Positions 1 to 5,867 of a stretch of 5,867 nt of DNA are shown piece after piece. The stretch spans positions 1 through 5,867 of the forward strand of contig JABHWQ010000232.1 of NCBI GenBank assembly GCA_018657655.1. Direction: 5' to 3'. How positions within the stretch are numbered: position 1 is the stretch's first letter; every line of letters begins with the position of its first letter. The notes below the pieces were generated by a model. The model searched no databases. It saw only the letters and a program-made list of their open reading frames with translations, and was not told the DNA's origin. Origin of the DNA: Chloroflexota bacterium (GTDB lineage: Bacteria; Chloroflexota; Dehalococcoidia; SZUA-161; SpSt-899). The translations under genes were made by a program, and so were the position numbers.

Positions 1-1
1 A

Positions 2-841
2 GCCAAAGCCTTCAAGCTGGTCAAGCACGACAAAAAGCTGGTTCGCTTTTACCTACCCCTAGAGCCGGATGATCCCGAAGAACCAGTCTGGACTATCCTC
101 CGAAAGCTGGCAGACAAAATTGGAGAGCAGCTTACCACACACGTAAGGGGGATTGCCAAGGCAAATCCCTCACTACAGGGGATCATCGACAGGGTGGATT
201 TCAATGCCACAACACACGGTCAGCGTGACCTGGATGATGATCGCTTGAGTGATCTTATCGAGAAGATCAGCCTGAAACGATTAGGGTTAAAAGACGTTGA
301 GCCAGACATTATTGGGAAGAGCTACGAATACCTCATCCGCAAGTTCGCCGAGGGCAGCGGCCAGAGCGCGGGCGAGTTTTACACGCCCCAAGAAGTTGGT
401 ATGCTCATGGCAAAGATTATGGACCCCGAGCCGGGCATGGAGATTTACGATCCCTGTTGCGGCTCCGCCGGGTTGCTGATCAAGTGTGAGTTGGCACTTG
501 AGGAAAAAATGAACCTGCGTTCCAAAAACAAGTATGCCCCACTCCAGTTGTATGGGCAGGAATACACCCCTGAAACCTGGGCCATGGCCAACATGAACAT
601 GATCATCCACGATATGGAAGGCGAGATCGAGATCGGCGATACCTTCCGCAATCCCAAGTTTCGGCAGAACAATCGATTGCGCACCTTCGACCGGGTAGTG
701 GCCAATCCCATGTGGAACCAGGACTGGTTCATCGAGAAGGATTACGATGCCGATGAACTCGACCGCTTCCCCCAGGGCCGCGGGCTTCCCCGGCAGCAAG
801 GCCGACTGGGGATGGGCCCAGCACCATGCTGGCCAGTCTGA
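2..841 (+). CDS. hsdM: HsdM N-terminal reading-frame fragment
   Basis: This is the reading frame as it stands, entering from the left edge and ending at TGA 839-841. It carries the end of the helical N-terminal domain, then the catalytic core through DPCCGSAG and NPMWNQDW. After DELDRFPQG (up to about 778) the residues GRGLPRQQ and onward do not resemble HsdM. They are out-of-frame translation caused by one extra base. A protein made from this frame would have the AdoMet loop and motif IV but would lack the C-terminal half, including the parts of HsdM that pack against HsdS. I expect it to be inactive. Confidence 0.8.
   Translation, partial: AKAFKLVKHDKKLVRFYLPLEPDDPEEPVWTILRKLADKIGEQLTTHVRGIAKANPSLQGIIDRVDFNATTHGQRDLDDDRLSDLIEKISLKRLGLKDVEPDIIGKSYEYLIRKFAEGSGQSAGEFYTPQEVGMLMAKIMDPEPGMEIYDPCCGSAGLLIKCELALEEKMNLRSKNKYAPLQLYGQEYTPETWAMANMNMIIHDMEGEIEIGDTFRNPKFRQNNRLRTFDRVVANPMWNQDWFIEKDYDADELDRFPQGRGLPRQQGRLGMGPAPCWPV
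776..784 (+). other. frameshift 1 in hsdM (apparent +1 insertion)
   Basis: The bases read GGCCGCGGG. Removing one C gives GGC-GCG-GGC and joins DRFPQG directly to AGFPGSKADWGWAQH, which is the expected HsdM text. The frame moves from phase 2 to phase 0 here. The context is a short GC-rich stretch, not a long homopolymer. Confidence 0.75.
822..828 (+). other. frameshift 2 in hsdM (apparent +1 insertion)
   Basis: The bases read CACCATG. Removing one C gives CAC-ATG and joins ADWGWAQH to MLASLNETGRA, restoring the conserved segment around WGWAQHMLASL. The frame moves from phase 0 to phase 1. It lies only about 45 bases after the first lesion, so the segment between them is translated in neither of the two long frames. 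Confidence 0.78.
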
Positions 842-1374
842 ATGAGACAGGCCGGGCGGCCATTGTGCTGGATACCGGCGCGGCTTCCAGAGGTTCCGGC
901 AATGCCAATACCAATAAAGAAAAGACGGTGCGTCAGTGGTTTGTGGAGAACGACCTCATTGAAGGAGTGATCTACCTGCCGGAGAACCTTTTCTATAACA
1001 CCAGTGCGCCGGGGATTCTCCTTTTCCTCAACAAAGCCAAACCGGCGGCACGGAAGGGTAAACTCTTTCTGCTAAACGCCGGCAAGGAATTCGTCAAGGG
1101 CGACCCCAAGAACTACATCACGGATGAGGGCATTGAGCGCATCGCCGAAACGTTTGCCAACTGGCGGGAAGAGGAGAAGTTCAGCCGCATCGTTGACCGG
1201 GATGAGATAATCAAAAATGACTACAACATCTCTCCCAGCCGCTACATCCATACTGGCGAAGCTGAGCAGTACCGACCAATTGCCGAAATTGTCCAAGAGT
1301 TAGAAGCTCTGGATGAAGACGCGAAAGAGACGAATACTCTGTTAAAGGTGTATCTCAGCAAACTGGGCGTGTAA
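826..1374 (+). CDS. hsdM: HsdM C-terminal reading-frame fragment
   Basis: This frame of 182 codons holds the second half of HsdM. It opens with LNETGRAAIVLDTGAASRG and continues through VRQWFVENDLIEGVIYLP and FYNTSAPGILLFL, segments conserved in type I methylases. It ends in a charged helical tail. The ATG at 826 is almost certainly an internal methionine of the intact gene rather than a true start: the preceding residues ADWGWAQH are present in the next frame over, and no good Shine-Dalgarno lies at normal distance. It overlaps the upstream fragment's stop by 16 bases, so some reinitiation is conceivable. A fragment lacking the AdoMet site would not methylate alone. Confidence 0.75.
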   Translation: MLASLNETGRAAIVLDTGAASRGSGNANTNKEKTVRQWFVENDLIEGVIYLPENLFYNTSAPGILLFLNKAKPAARKGKLFLLNAGKEFVKGDPKNYITDEGIERIAETFANWREEEKFSRIVDRDEIIKNDYNISPSRYIHTGEAEQYRPIAEIVQELEALDEDAKETNTLLKVYLSKLGV

Positions 1375-1375
1375 T

Positions 1376-2689
1376 ATGACTGGTTTAGCTGATATTCAAC
1401 TCGAAGAGATGGCAGATAAGTGGCGTGTTACGCCACTTAAGGATCAAGTCAAACTGACTAATGGTAGTACTTTTAAAGCTTCAGATTGGAAAACATCTGG
1501 GATACCTATAATTAGAATTCAAAATCTGAAAGACAGCACTGCTCCCTTCAACTATTTTGAAGGAGACCCGACCTCTGAAGTGCCGATAGAGGAGGGAGAC
1601 CTGTTGTTCTCATGGTCCGGCAGCAAGGGCACATCTTTCGGTCCTCACATGTGGCATGGACCACTTGGAGTATTGAATCAACATATTTTCAAAGTAATTC
1701 CAAAAAACGATGCGGATGTCGACAGATTCTTCCTCTATTTCGCACTGAAATACTTGACTGTTCGTATAGAAGAGAAAGCATGTGGTTTGGCAGCATTAGT
1801 GCATGTGCGTAAAGGCGATTTAGAATCGACACCAATTCCTTTCCCGCCCCTCCCCGAACAGAAGAAAATCGCCTATGTGCTTTCTACGGTTCAGCGGGCC
1901 ATCGAGCAGCAGGAGCGGATCATTGCGCTCACTACCGAACTCAAGAAATCCCTGATGCACAAGCTCTTCACCGAGGGCACGCGCGACGAGCCTCAAAAGC
2001 AAACGGAAATTGGTCTCGTGCCGGAGAGTTGGGCGGTGGTGCCTCTCGGTGAGATGTTTCAAATCAAACATGGTTTTGCATTTGATGGCAACTTCTTTGA
2101 GCTCAAGGGTGACTTCATCCTGATGACTCCTGGACATTTCAATGAAGAGGATGGATTTCGCAATCAAGAGGAAAAGACCAAATACTACACTGGCAGTATT
2201 CCTGAAACGTTTATACTGAGAGAGGGTGACCTGCTTGTAGCCATGACGGAACAGAAAGCTGGTTTGTTGGGCAGTTCAGCTTTTGTGCCTGAACCGAATC
2301 GATACTTGCACAATCAGCGACTTGGTTTGATTGAAAAACTAAACACGGCCAGATTGCAGAAGAGATTCCTCTATCATGTTTTCAACACACCACGTGTACG
2401 AATTGATATCGCAAAGACGGCAACTGGCTCAAAGGTCAAACATACATCACCAGGCAAAATACAAGCAGTGTGCATTGGCTTGCCCGACATTGATGAGCAA
2501 ATCCAGATTGCAGAGGCACTGGACACTTTGGAGAGAAAAGTCGCCCTCCATCATCAAAAGAGACTGGTTTTGAGTAACCTGTTCAAATCACTACTTCACC
2601 AACTGATGACCGCTCAAATCCGGGTAGCTAATCTTGACCTTGCTACTGACATCAGCCATACTGAGCCAAAGGAAGCCGTGCCTGTATGA
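1376..2689 (+). CDS. hsdS: HsdS, type I restriction-modification specificity subunit
   Basis: HsdS recognises the two half-sites of the bipartite DNA target and holds the HsdM and HsdR subunits. The 437-residue product has the usual two-fold plan. TRD1 is about residues 14-157. A first conserved helix, about 158-201, contains PLPEQKKIAYVLSTVQRAI and ALTTELKKSLMHKLF. TRD2 is about 215-370, starting near LVPESWAVVPLGEMF. A second conserved helix, about 371-412, contains LPDIDEQIQIAEALDTLERKVAL. The two helices form the antiparallel spacer that sets the gap between half-sites. The ATG follows the hsdM stop by one base with no strong Shine-Dalgarno, implying translational coupling. The stop overlaps the presumed fic start. 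The frame is intact. The TRDs are clearly more AT-rich than the helices, consistent with domain exchange. The target sequence cannot be predicted by eye. Confidence 0.95.
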   Translation: MTGLADIQLEEMADKWRVTPLKDQVKLTNGSTFKASDWKTSGIPIIRIQNLKDSTAPFNYFEGDPTSEVPIEEGDLLFSWSGSKGTSFGPHMWHGPLGVLNQHIFKVIPKNDADVDRFFLYFALKYLTVRIEEKACGLAALVHVRKGDLESTPIPFPPLPEQKKIAYVLSTVQRAIEQQERIIALTTELKKSLMHKLFTEGTRDEPQKQTEIGLVPESWAVVPLGEMFQIKHGFAFDGNFFELKGDFILMTPGHFNEEDGFRNQEEKTKYYTGSIPETFILREGDLLVAMTEQKAGLLGSSAFVPEPNRYLHNQRLGLIEKLNTARLQKRFLYHVFNTPRVRIDIAKTATGSKVKHTSPGKIQAVCIGLPDIDEQIQIAEALDTLERKVALHHQKRLVLSNLFKSLLHQLMTAQIRVANLDLATDISHTEPKEAVPV

Positions 2690-3811
2690 CAAATCAGCCC
2701 GTCCATTATCACCTAGGGAACTTCCCGCCGCGGGCGCATCGAGTGGGAGCGCTTGATACCTCTCATTGGCCCGGCCAGCGCCGCTCTGGCCCGTTATGAT
2801 GGGACTCTGGCCGCTGTGCCAAATGCGGCATTGCTGCTTTCGCCACTCATGACCCAGGAAGCGGTGCTCTCTTCCCGCATCGAAGGCACCCAGGCCACTA
2901 TGGGCGAGGTGCTGGAGTTTGAGGCAGGCGTAAAGCCCAAAACAGCCGATCCGGATCGCACCGCCGATATTCAGGAAGTCGTTAACTACCGCAAATCCAT
3001 GTGGCACGCAGTGGACCTGCTGGAGAAGCTGCCTCTATGCCAGCGCCTGGTGCGTGAAGCACACGAAGTGCTGATGGAGGGAGTGCGCGGAGAAAATAAG
3101 ACTCCCGGAGAGTATCGCAAGGACCAGAACTGGATCGGTCCTCCCGGATCGCCCATCGAACAGGCCAAATATATCCCCATTTCCGTGGGGGAAATGCCTG
3201 CGGCTATGGCCGAATGGGAGAAATTCATTCATGAACCGGCCAAGGACAAGCTAGTGCAGCTGGCCATTTTACACGCCGAATTTGAAGCCATCCATCCCTT
3301 CCTCGATGGAAACGGTCGGCTGGGACGCATGTTCGTGCCCCTCTTTCTGTATCAGGAAAAGCTCATTCAGAGCCCGATGTTTTACATCAGCGCTTATCTG
3401 GAAGCGCATCGGGATGAATATTATAACGGTCTGCTGGAGATTTCGCGCAGTGATGACTGGACTGGATGGTGCTGCTTTTTCCTCAAGGCAATGACCGCGC
3501 AGGCACAGGAGAACCATCAAAAAGCAACCCGAACCCTCAATTTGTACGAAGCGGAGAAGAATCGCTTTGTGGAACTGACCCATTCCCAGCATGCCATCAA
3601 AGCGCTGGATTTCATCTTTACCCGTCCGGTTTTTCAGGCATCCGATTTCACCAGCCAATCGGGCATTCCCAAATCAACCGCGATTCGAATTCTGGCAACC
3701 TTGCGTAGTGAAGGACTATTCAGTATTCTGAGCGAAAAACAAGGACGAAAACCGGCAGTGCTCGCCTTCCGTGAGCTATTGAATATCGCCGAAGGTCGCG
3801 AGGTTTTTTAA
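2686..3811 (+). CDS. Fic-family protein adenylyltransferase with C-terminal winged helix; apparent N-terminal frameshift
   Basis: Fic proteins transfer AMP from ATP to a hydroxyl side chain of a target protein. The catalytic motif HPFLDGNGRLGR is complete (from 3293, with His203, Asp207, Asn209 and Arg211 in the reconstructed protein). The auto-inhibitory motif SSRIEG (from 2870, Ser62-Glu66-Gly67) is N-terminal, so this is a class II Fic protein whose glutamate blocks ATP positioning. A helix-turn-helix/winged-helix segment follows at about residues 300-370. The uninterrupted frame runs 2753-3811 from a TTG (352 codons). I place the natural start at ATG 2686, overlapping the hsdS stop as ATGA. 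It reads MTNQPVHYHLGNFPPR, then resumes one phase over with RIEWERLIPLIGP, giving about 374 residues, a normal length for this architecture. The cellular target is unknown. The physical link to hsdS suggests a role in controlling the restriction system, which is inference. Confidence 0.88.
2729..2738 (+). other. frameshift in fic N-terminus (apparent +1 insertion)
   Basis: The bases read CGCGGGCGCA. Removing one G joins FPPR to RIEWERLIPLIGP, the expected start of this Fic subfamily. Upstream, the downstream frame reaches a stop at 2714-2716 with no ATG or GTG between. Without the correction the only start options are the poor TTG at 2753 or codons further in. Confidence 0.68.
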
Positions 3812-3821
3812 GTGGCATCGG

Positions 3822-3898
3822 TGAGTCATAAATCTGTTAGCGACCCATATTATTAAATTAATGAGTCACTAAACTCTTAATGTCTCATAAATGAGTCA
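3822..3898 (+). repeat. three direct copies of TGAGTCA, spaced 40 and 30 bp, with weaker inverted copies
   Basis: Exact copies lie at 3822-3828, 3862-3868 and 3892-3898; the last two share the longer ATGAGTCAC. The motif is itself a near-palindrome (TGA-G-TCA). Two degenerate copies on the minus strand, TGGGTCG at 3841-3847 and TGAGACA at 3881-3887, fall between them, giving centre spacings of 19, 21, 19 and 11 bases. Exact copies therefore sit on about the same face of the helix. This looks like a cooperative operator. The winged helix of the neighbouring Fic protein is one candidate binder. Confidence 0.65.
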
Positions 3899-3911
3899 CA
3901 AAAACGGAGTC

Positions 3912-3916
3912 GAGGA
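3912..3916 (+). promoter_or_regulatory. ribosome binding site of hsdR
   Basis: GAGGA lies six bases before the ATG at 3923 and fixes that start. A second purine stretch, GGAG, is at 3906-3909. The ATG at 3916 is in another phase. Unlike hsdS and fic, hsdR therefore has its own translation signal. Confidence 0.7.
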
Positions 3917-3922
3917 TGGGCA

Positions 3923-5740
3923 ATGCCACAGCCTACAGAGCATAAAACGGTTCAGGCCCGCATCTTAAAATATGCCGAAGAGATCGGTTGGGGTTTCGTG
4001 CCCCGCGCCGAAGCAGAGGAACGGCGGGGCTTTGACTCAAATGGTCTTGCCCCAAAGGAGCAGGCGCAAAATGCTTCTCTGTACTTCGATGATCTCCTCT
4101 TTGCCAAGGTTAAGGAATTTAATCCTCAATATGCCGAAGCCGAAGGCGCTCTTATTGGCGACTTGCGGCGGCTGCATGCCGATATCTATGGCAACCGGGA
4201 ACTCCTTGGCTATCTGCGCAATACCGGCAAATTTTTCCATGTGGCGGAGAACCGAGAACTTGACCTCAAGCTCATTGATTACGAAATACCGGAGAACAAT
4301 GTCTACGAAGTAACTGAGGAGTTCTACTTTCATAACGGCTCTTACGGCACCCGAGAGGATGTGGTGTTTCTGATTAACGGCATTCCGGTGCTGGTGATCG
4401 AATGCAAGAACGCCAGCAAGGATGAGGCCATTGCACTCGGTATCGATCAGATACGCCGCTACCACCGGGAGACGCCGGAGGTTTTCGTACCGCAACAGGT
4501 TTTCACCGCTACTGAAGCCATCGGATTTACCTACGGCGCGACCTGGAATACGGTTCGCCGCAATCTTTTTGCCTGGAAATCCGAGCAGATAGGACAGCTT
4601 GAGGCCAAGGTGAAGAGCTTCTGCACCATCGCCCAAATTCTCAGGCTGCTGAAGGATCACATCCTCTTCGCGGAAAAGGAGGAGGAGCTTCACAAATACA
4701 TCCTGCAACAACATCAGACGGGAGCCGTGGAGCGAATCGTCGAACGGGCGCATGACGTCACCCGAACACGGGGGCTTGTCTGGCACACTCAGGGCAGCGG
4801 CAAGACCTATACTATGATTAAAGCGGCGGAACTACTGTTCAAAGCACCGGAATCGGATAAGCCCACCATTCTAATGATGATCGACCGCAATGAGCTGGAA
4901 GACCAGATGCTTAAGAATCTGGCCTCACTGGGTCTGCACAATGTGGAACATGCCGACAGAATCACGAGGTTGAATAAACTCCTCAAGAATGATTATCGGG
5001 GAATCATCGTGACCACGATCCACAAATTCCGGGATATGCCCGAAAAGATCAACGAACGCCCCAATATCTATGTCCTTGTTGACGAAGCGCACCGGACCAC
5101 AGGCGGTGACCTGGGCAACTTCCTGATGGCGGGCTTGCCCAATGCAACCTACATCGGGTTCACCGGCACCCCTATCGATAAAACGGCCTATGGTAAAGGA
5201 ACGTTCAAGACATTCGGCATGGAGGATGGCAAGGGCTACCTCCACAAATACTCCATCGCCGAAAGCACCGAAGACGGCACCACGCTACCACTTTTCTATA
5301 ACCTTGCCCCCAATGAAATGCTGGCAAATCCGGAATTGATGGAGACGGAGTTCTGGTCGCTGGCAGAGACAGAGGGAATCGCGGATATTCAGGAACTCAA
5401 CAAGATTCTCGAACGTGCCGTCAATCTGAGAAACTTCCTTAAAGGCAGGGATCGCATCAATAAAGTGGCCAAATACGTGGCGGACCATTATCTTCAAAAC
5501 GTCGAACCTCTGGGCTACAAGGCTTTTCTGGTTGGTGTAGACCGGGAAGCCTGCGCTCTTTACAAGCAGGCTATCGACCAGTATCTGCCACCGGAGTATT
5601 CCAGTGTCATCTACACACGGAATAACGAGGTTGACACTGCTCTCATGAAGGAATTCTGGCTGGATGAAAAAGATGAGAAACAAATACGAAAGAGCTTCAC
5701 CAAATTCGGCCAATCCCCGAAGATACTAAGGAAGCTCTGA
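3923..5740 (+). pseudogene. hsdR: hsdR, type I restriction endonuclease subunit, truncated by an insertion
   Basis: HsdR translocates DNA using ATP and cuts it when the HsdS site is unmethylated. The N-terminal nuclease has the PD-(D/E)xK pattern: Asp146 in TREDVVF, Glu160 and Lys162 in VLVIECK, then a QxxxY element at Gln176-Tyr180. The helicase domain shows Walker A HTQGSGKT (288-295), DEAH (387-390) and motif III GFTGTP (412-417). The text remains typical up to KQIRKSFTKFGQSPKIL (to 5728). The family then continues IVT.KLLTGFDAP and later QAIARVNR, carrying motifs V and VI. Here it reads RKL and stops at 5738-5740. The product is 605 residues against about 1,000 or more for the family, and lacks the second RecA-like half motor and the C-terminal assembly region. 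It cannot translocate, so restriction should be lost. The missing part may resume beyond the inserted element, outside the window. Confidence 0.92.
5726..5729 (+). repeat. CTAA, probable insertion target-site copy
   Basis: CTAA sits exactly where HsdR homology ends. Its first three bases encode the leucine of PKIL, and the A is a fitting first base for the expected isoleucine. It matches the YTAR target preferred by the IS5 group, which duplicates four bases. The second copy would lie beyond the window. Confidence 0.5.
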
Positions 5741-5749
5741 TCAAGGCAC
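5730..5749 (+). repeat. putative terminal inverted repeat of the insertion sequence
   Basis: These 20 bases, starting GGAAGCTCTGATCAAGG, lie between the HsdR break and the stop of the minus-strand frame. They occupy the place of a terminal inverted repeat. The partner repeat is outside the window, so this rests on position and on the GG start only. Confidence 0.4.
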
Positions 5750-5866
5750 CTAAAGTCTCTTTTTGGGCCTGTTGTTGCTGAAGAAGTGTTTCACAAGCTC
5801 GATTGTTGTGATATTCTGATCTGATTTTCCCCTTTCCAGGGGTATTTCCCTGGTTTTGGGCAGACT
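5750..5866 (-). CDS. C-terminal end of a probable transposase (partial)
   Basis: The minus-strand frame is open from the window edge for 38 codons and stops at TAG (5750-5752 read in reverse). The last residues are TTIELVKHFFSNNRPKKRL, a basic tail. The stop is about 20 bases inside the presumed element end, as is usual for compact insertion sequences. I do not recognise the family from this short piece. A second minus-strand frame is also open here (ending toward hsdR as TLGALIRASL), so the choice of frame is tentative. Confidence 0.4.
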   Translation of the reverse strand, partial: SLPKTREIPLERGKSDQNITTIELVKHFFSNNRPKKRL

Positions 5867-5867
5867 A

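Larger units (their letters stand above)
2..1374 (+). pseudogene. hsdM: hsdM, type I restriction-modification DNA adenine methylase, 5'-partial and twice frameshifted
   Basis: This gene encodes the modification subunit, which transfers a methyl group from S-adenosylmethionine to adenine in the site chosen by HsdS. The frame is open from the window edge, so the true start lies upstream; the GTG at 194 is an internal valine. Visible motifs are SAGEFYTPQEVG, the AdoMet-binding loop DPCCGSAG (from 449), and motif IV as NPMW (704-715) in place of NPPF. The family-like text continues as GFPGSKADWGWAQH in a second frame (783-824), then as MLASLNETGRA in a third (from 826). Removing one base near 779 and one near 825 gives a continuous 456-codon product. 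That is the usual HsdM length minus an estimated few dozen N-terminal residues. The stop lies one base before hsdS. The identity is firm. Whether the lesions are biological or sequencing errors cannot be told from one sequence. Confidence 0.9.
3812..3922 (+). promoter_or_regulatory. AT-rich intergenic region, probable operator/promoter for hsdR
   Basis: This is the only real gap between genes in the window. Bases 3841-3900 are 30% GC by hand count, against about 50-67% in nearby coding DNA. It holds the TGAGTCA repeat array and, between the copies, a TATTAT (3848-3853) that could serve as a -10 box. I see no convincing -35 partner at 16-18 bases. No hairpin followed by a T-run is present, so fic and hsdR may also be cotranscribed. 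An independent, repressible promoter for hsdR is an inference from the repeats. Confidence 0.5.
5730..5867. mobile_element. end of an insertion sequence interrupting hsdR, probably IS5-like
   Basis: From 5730 the sequence no longer encodes HsdR in any frame and carries a minus-strand reading frame ending just inside the junction, as expected at the 3' end of a transposase gene. The presumed terminus starts GGAAGCTCTGATCAAGG, preceded by CTAA. A terminus beginning GG with a four-base YTAR target fits the IS5 group. Only 138 bases are visible, the other end is not, and I do not recognise the specific element. A chromosomal rearrangement junction is the main alternative. Confidence 0.55.

Noticed and set aside
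287..799. 170-codon minus-strand open frame inside hsdM
   Set aside because: It is opposite the methylase catalytic core, follows its codon bias and has no recognisable family.
776..828. Programmed ribosomal frameshifting or phase variation in hsdM
   Set aside because: There is no slippery heptamer with a following structure, two shifts would be needed within 45 bases, and the C-runs are only two to five bases long, too short for a switching tract. Single-base insertion or sequencing error is simpler.
2..1374. A naturally split HsdM acting as two subunits
   Set aside because: The residues between the two frames (GFPGSKADWGWAQH) are conserved HsdM text encoded in a third frame, so the gene was continuous until recently.
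3804..3811. T-run at the end of fic as a terminator
   Set aside because: Six T residues occur inside the last codons, but no stable GC-rich hairpin precedes them.
3822..3898. CRISPR array or iteron origin
   Set aside because: The repeats are only seven to nine bases, with three exact copies and spacers that are not uniform. There is no replication gene nearby, and an operator fits better.
4037..4786. 249-codon minus-strand open frame inside hsdR
   Set aside because: It lies fully opposite the nuclease and Walker A regions of a clearly coding gene and shows no recognisable domain, so it is an antisense shadow.
5836..5853. Hairpin CCAGGG-6-CCCTGG followed by TTTT
   Set aside because: The stem is only six pairs, and it lies inside the presumed transposase coding region rather than at a gene end. 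It is too weak to call a terminator.

Overview
The window holds most of a type I restriction-modification locus in the order hsdM - hsdS - fic - hsdR, all on the + strand. It begins inside hsdM and ends inside what looks like an insertion sequence that has cut hsdR. The proteins are ordinary bacterial versions of their families. Base composition is moderate: roughly 50-67% GC in sampled parts of the conserved genes, about 33-45% in the HsdS target-recognition segments, and about 30% in the one intergenic region. This suits a Gram-negative, perhaps proteobacterial, host, but the sequence does not fix the taxon.

Layout: (1) 2-1374, the adenine methylase gene hsdM, 5'-truncated by the window edge, whose frame is broken twice by apparent single-base insertions (near 779 and 825). 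(2) 1376-2689, an intact specificity gene hsdS with two target-recognition domains. It starts one base after the hsdM stop. (3) 2686-3811, a Fic-family AMP-transferase gene with a C-terminal winged helix. Its natural start overlaps the hsdS stop as ATGA, but a third apparent single-base insertion (near 2734) separates that start from the rest. (4) 3812-3922, an AT-rich spacer with three copies of TGAGTCA at 40 and 30 bp spacing, a probable operator/promoter region for hsdR. (5) 3923-5729, hsdR, with its nuclease domain and the first half of its helicase motor. Homology stops abruptly after the residues PKIL. (6) 5730-5867, the probable end of an insertion sequence, with the C-terminal codons of an unidentified minus-strand reading frame, probably its transposase. 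The tetranucleotide CTAA at the junction fits an IS5-group target site.

In a working locus HsdM2-HsdS would methylate a bipartite site, and with two HsdR subunits would translocate and cleave unmethylated DNA. The Fic protein, translationally linked to hsdS, would be a target-AMPylating regulator or toxin held in check by its own N-terminal glutamate. As read here, restriction is lost through the hsdR insertion and methylation through the hsdM frameshifts. The locus is therefore either decaying, or decayed at hsdR with three base-calling errors elsewhere. All three small lesions are one-base insertions in short GC-rich contexts, so sequencing error must be excluded before calling hsdM and fic dead. 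No wholly new system was found. The most notable items are the phased repeat array before hsdR, the embedded Fic gene, and the precise insertion junction.
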